64,000 nt of DNA from positions 620,001 to 684,000 of the forward strand of contig NZ_VEED01000002.1 of the NCBI RefSeq assembly GCF_007678255.1, given 5' to 3'. The notes beneath the pieces were generated by a model. It was not told the DNA's origin, did not search any database, and saw only the letters and a list, made by a program, of their open reading frames with translations. Of the stretch, positions 63,516-64,000 are shown one piece after another. Source of the stretch: Bacillus sp. X1(2014). GTDB taxonomy: Bacteria; Bacillota; Bacilli; Bacillales_B; DSM-18226. The position numbers and the translations under genes are program-made. Position 1 is the stretch's first letter; each line of letters starts with the position of its first letter.

Positions 63516-63566
63516 GGTGATTTTATTGGTGGCAAAATTTATCTTTTTGCCACCAATAAAATCACC
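63516..63566. repeat. Perfect 22-bp inverted repeat after the repeat protein gene
   Basis: GGTGATTTTATTGGTGGCAA-AA (63516-63537) pairs exactly with 63545-63566 around a 7-base loop. A plus-strand T-run is lacking, so it may be a non-canonical terminator or a small inverted-repeat element. Confidence 0.8.
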
Positions 63567-63638
63567 CTCCATAAATCACTAGCCTTATTGATGTCTTCTG
63601 GCATATATTAATAATTATAATTTGTGGGAGGGTTTACA

Positions 63639-63779
63639 TTGATTGTTTTGCTATTAGGGATTTTTTTCTACATTTTCTTGGTTCCACCGATAAAGCATAG
63701 TAATTCAGCAAAACAAGCGAGGATAAACGACGACATGAAAGGTTCCCAAATAAACCTTGGGGTGAAACAAGATATTTAA
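63639..63779 (+). CDS. Small membrane-anchored protein, 46 aa
   Basis: A 46-residue gene with GGGAGGG six bases before a TTG start. One N-terminal helix (IVLLLGIFFYIFLVPP) is followed by a basic/polar tail with KHSNSAKQARINDDMKGSQ and ending GVKQDI. It ends seven bases before the start of the ArsB-like gene, suggesting co-translation. Not recognised; it may be a small accessory subunit of that transporter. Confidence 0.55.
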   Translation: MIVLLLGIFFYIFLVPPIKHSNSAKQARINDDMKGSQINLGVKQDI

Positions 63780-63786
63780 CCTAGAA

Positions 63787-64000
63787 TTGATCCTCATGTT
63801 TATCATTTTTTTATCCGTAATTAGTTTAATAATTTGGCGACCTAAAGGGCTCAATGAATGGATCCCCACAGCTATTGGAGCATCGATTACTATTTTTTTA
63901 GGAATTGTGCCTTTAGATGATATTTATAAAATCCTCGATATCGTTAGTGGAGCGTCTATTACCATTTTATCAACGATTATTATGTCTATAGTCTTAGAAA
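63787..64000 (+). CDS. ArsB/NhaD-type membrane transporter, N-terminal part (cut by window end)
   Basis: The reading frame runs off the window. It starts TTG at 63787 or ATG at 63796. The first hydrophobic helix is FIIFLSVISLIIW, then RPKGLNEWIPTAIGASITIF, LGIVPLDDIYKILD and ITILSTIIMSIVLE. The R-P-x-G-L-N-E-x-x-P segment is characteristic of ArsB-family arsenite/anion pumps. Upstream of it is the 46-aa gene and no good ribosome binding site of its own. Ion specificity is unknown. Confidence 0.65.
   Translation, partial: MILMFIIFLSVISLIIWRPKGLNEWIPTAIGASITIFLGIVPLDDIYKILDIVSGASITILSTIIMSIVLE

Overview
The window is 64 kb of a chromosome from a low-GC, Gram-positive spore-former of the Bacillaceae (Bacillus in the broad sense; the genus cannot be fixed from sequence alone). 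The evidence is strong AGGAGG-type ribosome binding sites, frequent TTG and GTG starts, hairpin plus T-run terminators, a glnQHMP-ordered glutamine transporter, and PaiA, YczE, YugP, Crh, Fur-regulated basic protein and SleB-type hydrolase relatives. No rRNA, tRNA, CRISPR array, intact prophage or intact transposase is visible.

Layout. 0-2.6 kb: a tiny holin-like type I toxin gene at the left edge, a MarR regulator with a PaiA-like polyamine acetyltransferase, and a divergent GNAT plus YczE-like membrane protein around a double operator. 2.6-9.3 kb: a four-gene signalling island on the minus strand (hybrid histidine kinase, CheR methyltransferase, REC-PAS-PAS kinase, sugar-type binding protein without transporter). 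9.5-13.7 kb: a decayed acetolactate synthase-like gene, an Rrf2 regulator divergent from a QorB-like oxidoreductase, an FMN reductase and a Fur-regulated basic protein relative. 14.1-18.7 kb: a small gene, a 21-bp periodic repeat and a large secreted subtilase. 18.7-29.2 kb: glnQHMP, a ProY-like permease, a cell wall hydrolase, two peptidases and a secreted 5'-nucleotidase.

29.3-36 kb is the main accessory locus: a thiazole/oxazole-modified microcin (TOMM) cluster of the heterocycloanthracin/sonorensin type. It holds a precursor with 16 consecutive x-x-Cys triplets, a ThiF-like maturation protein, a fused E1-like/YcaO cyclodehydratase and a SagB-type dehydrogenase. A divergent HPr/Crh-like protein lacks the catalytic histidine. 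No dedicated exporter or leader protease is seen in the cluster.

36-64 kb is mostly housekeeping and metabolic: DUF1275 protein, Gfo/Idh oxidoreductase, HEAT/SEC-C protein, GH3 glycosidase with an AraC/PocR-type regulator, luciferase-like monooxygenases, NCS1 permease with a MocR regulator, EamA transporter, YugP, HAD phosphatase, cysteine desulfurase, MBL hydrolase, MFS transporter and SerC. It ends with a low-complexity 9-residue repeat protein and the start of an ArsB-like pump. Several small genes under 60 codons (holin-like toxin, 57-aa zinc ribbon, 51-aa, 45-aa and 46-aa proteins) are called from ribosome binding sites and reading frames.

Two dispersed non-coding repeat families run through the window. 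One is a GTGTCAGGCACC hairpin at the 3' ends of minus-strand genes (four copies). The other is an array of GAGCGAATT units spaced at exactly 21 bp (two arrays).
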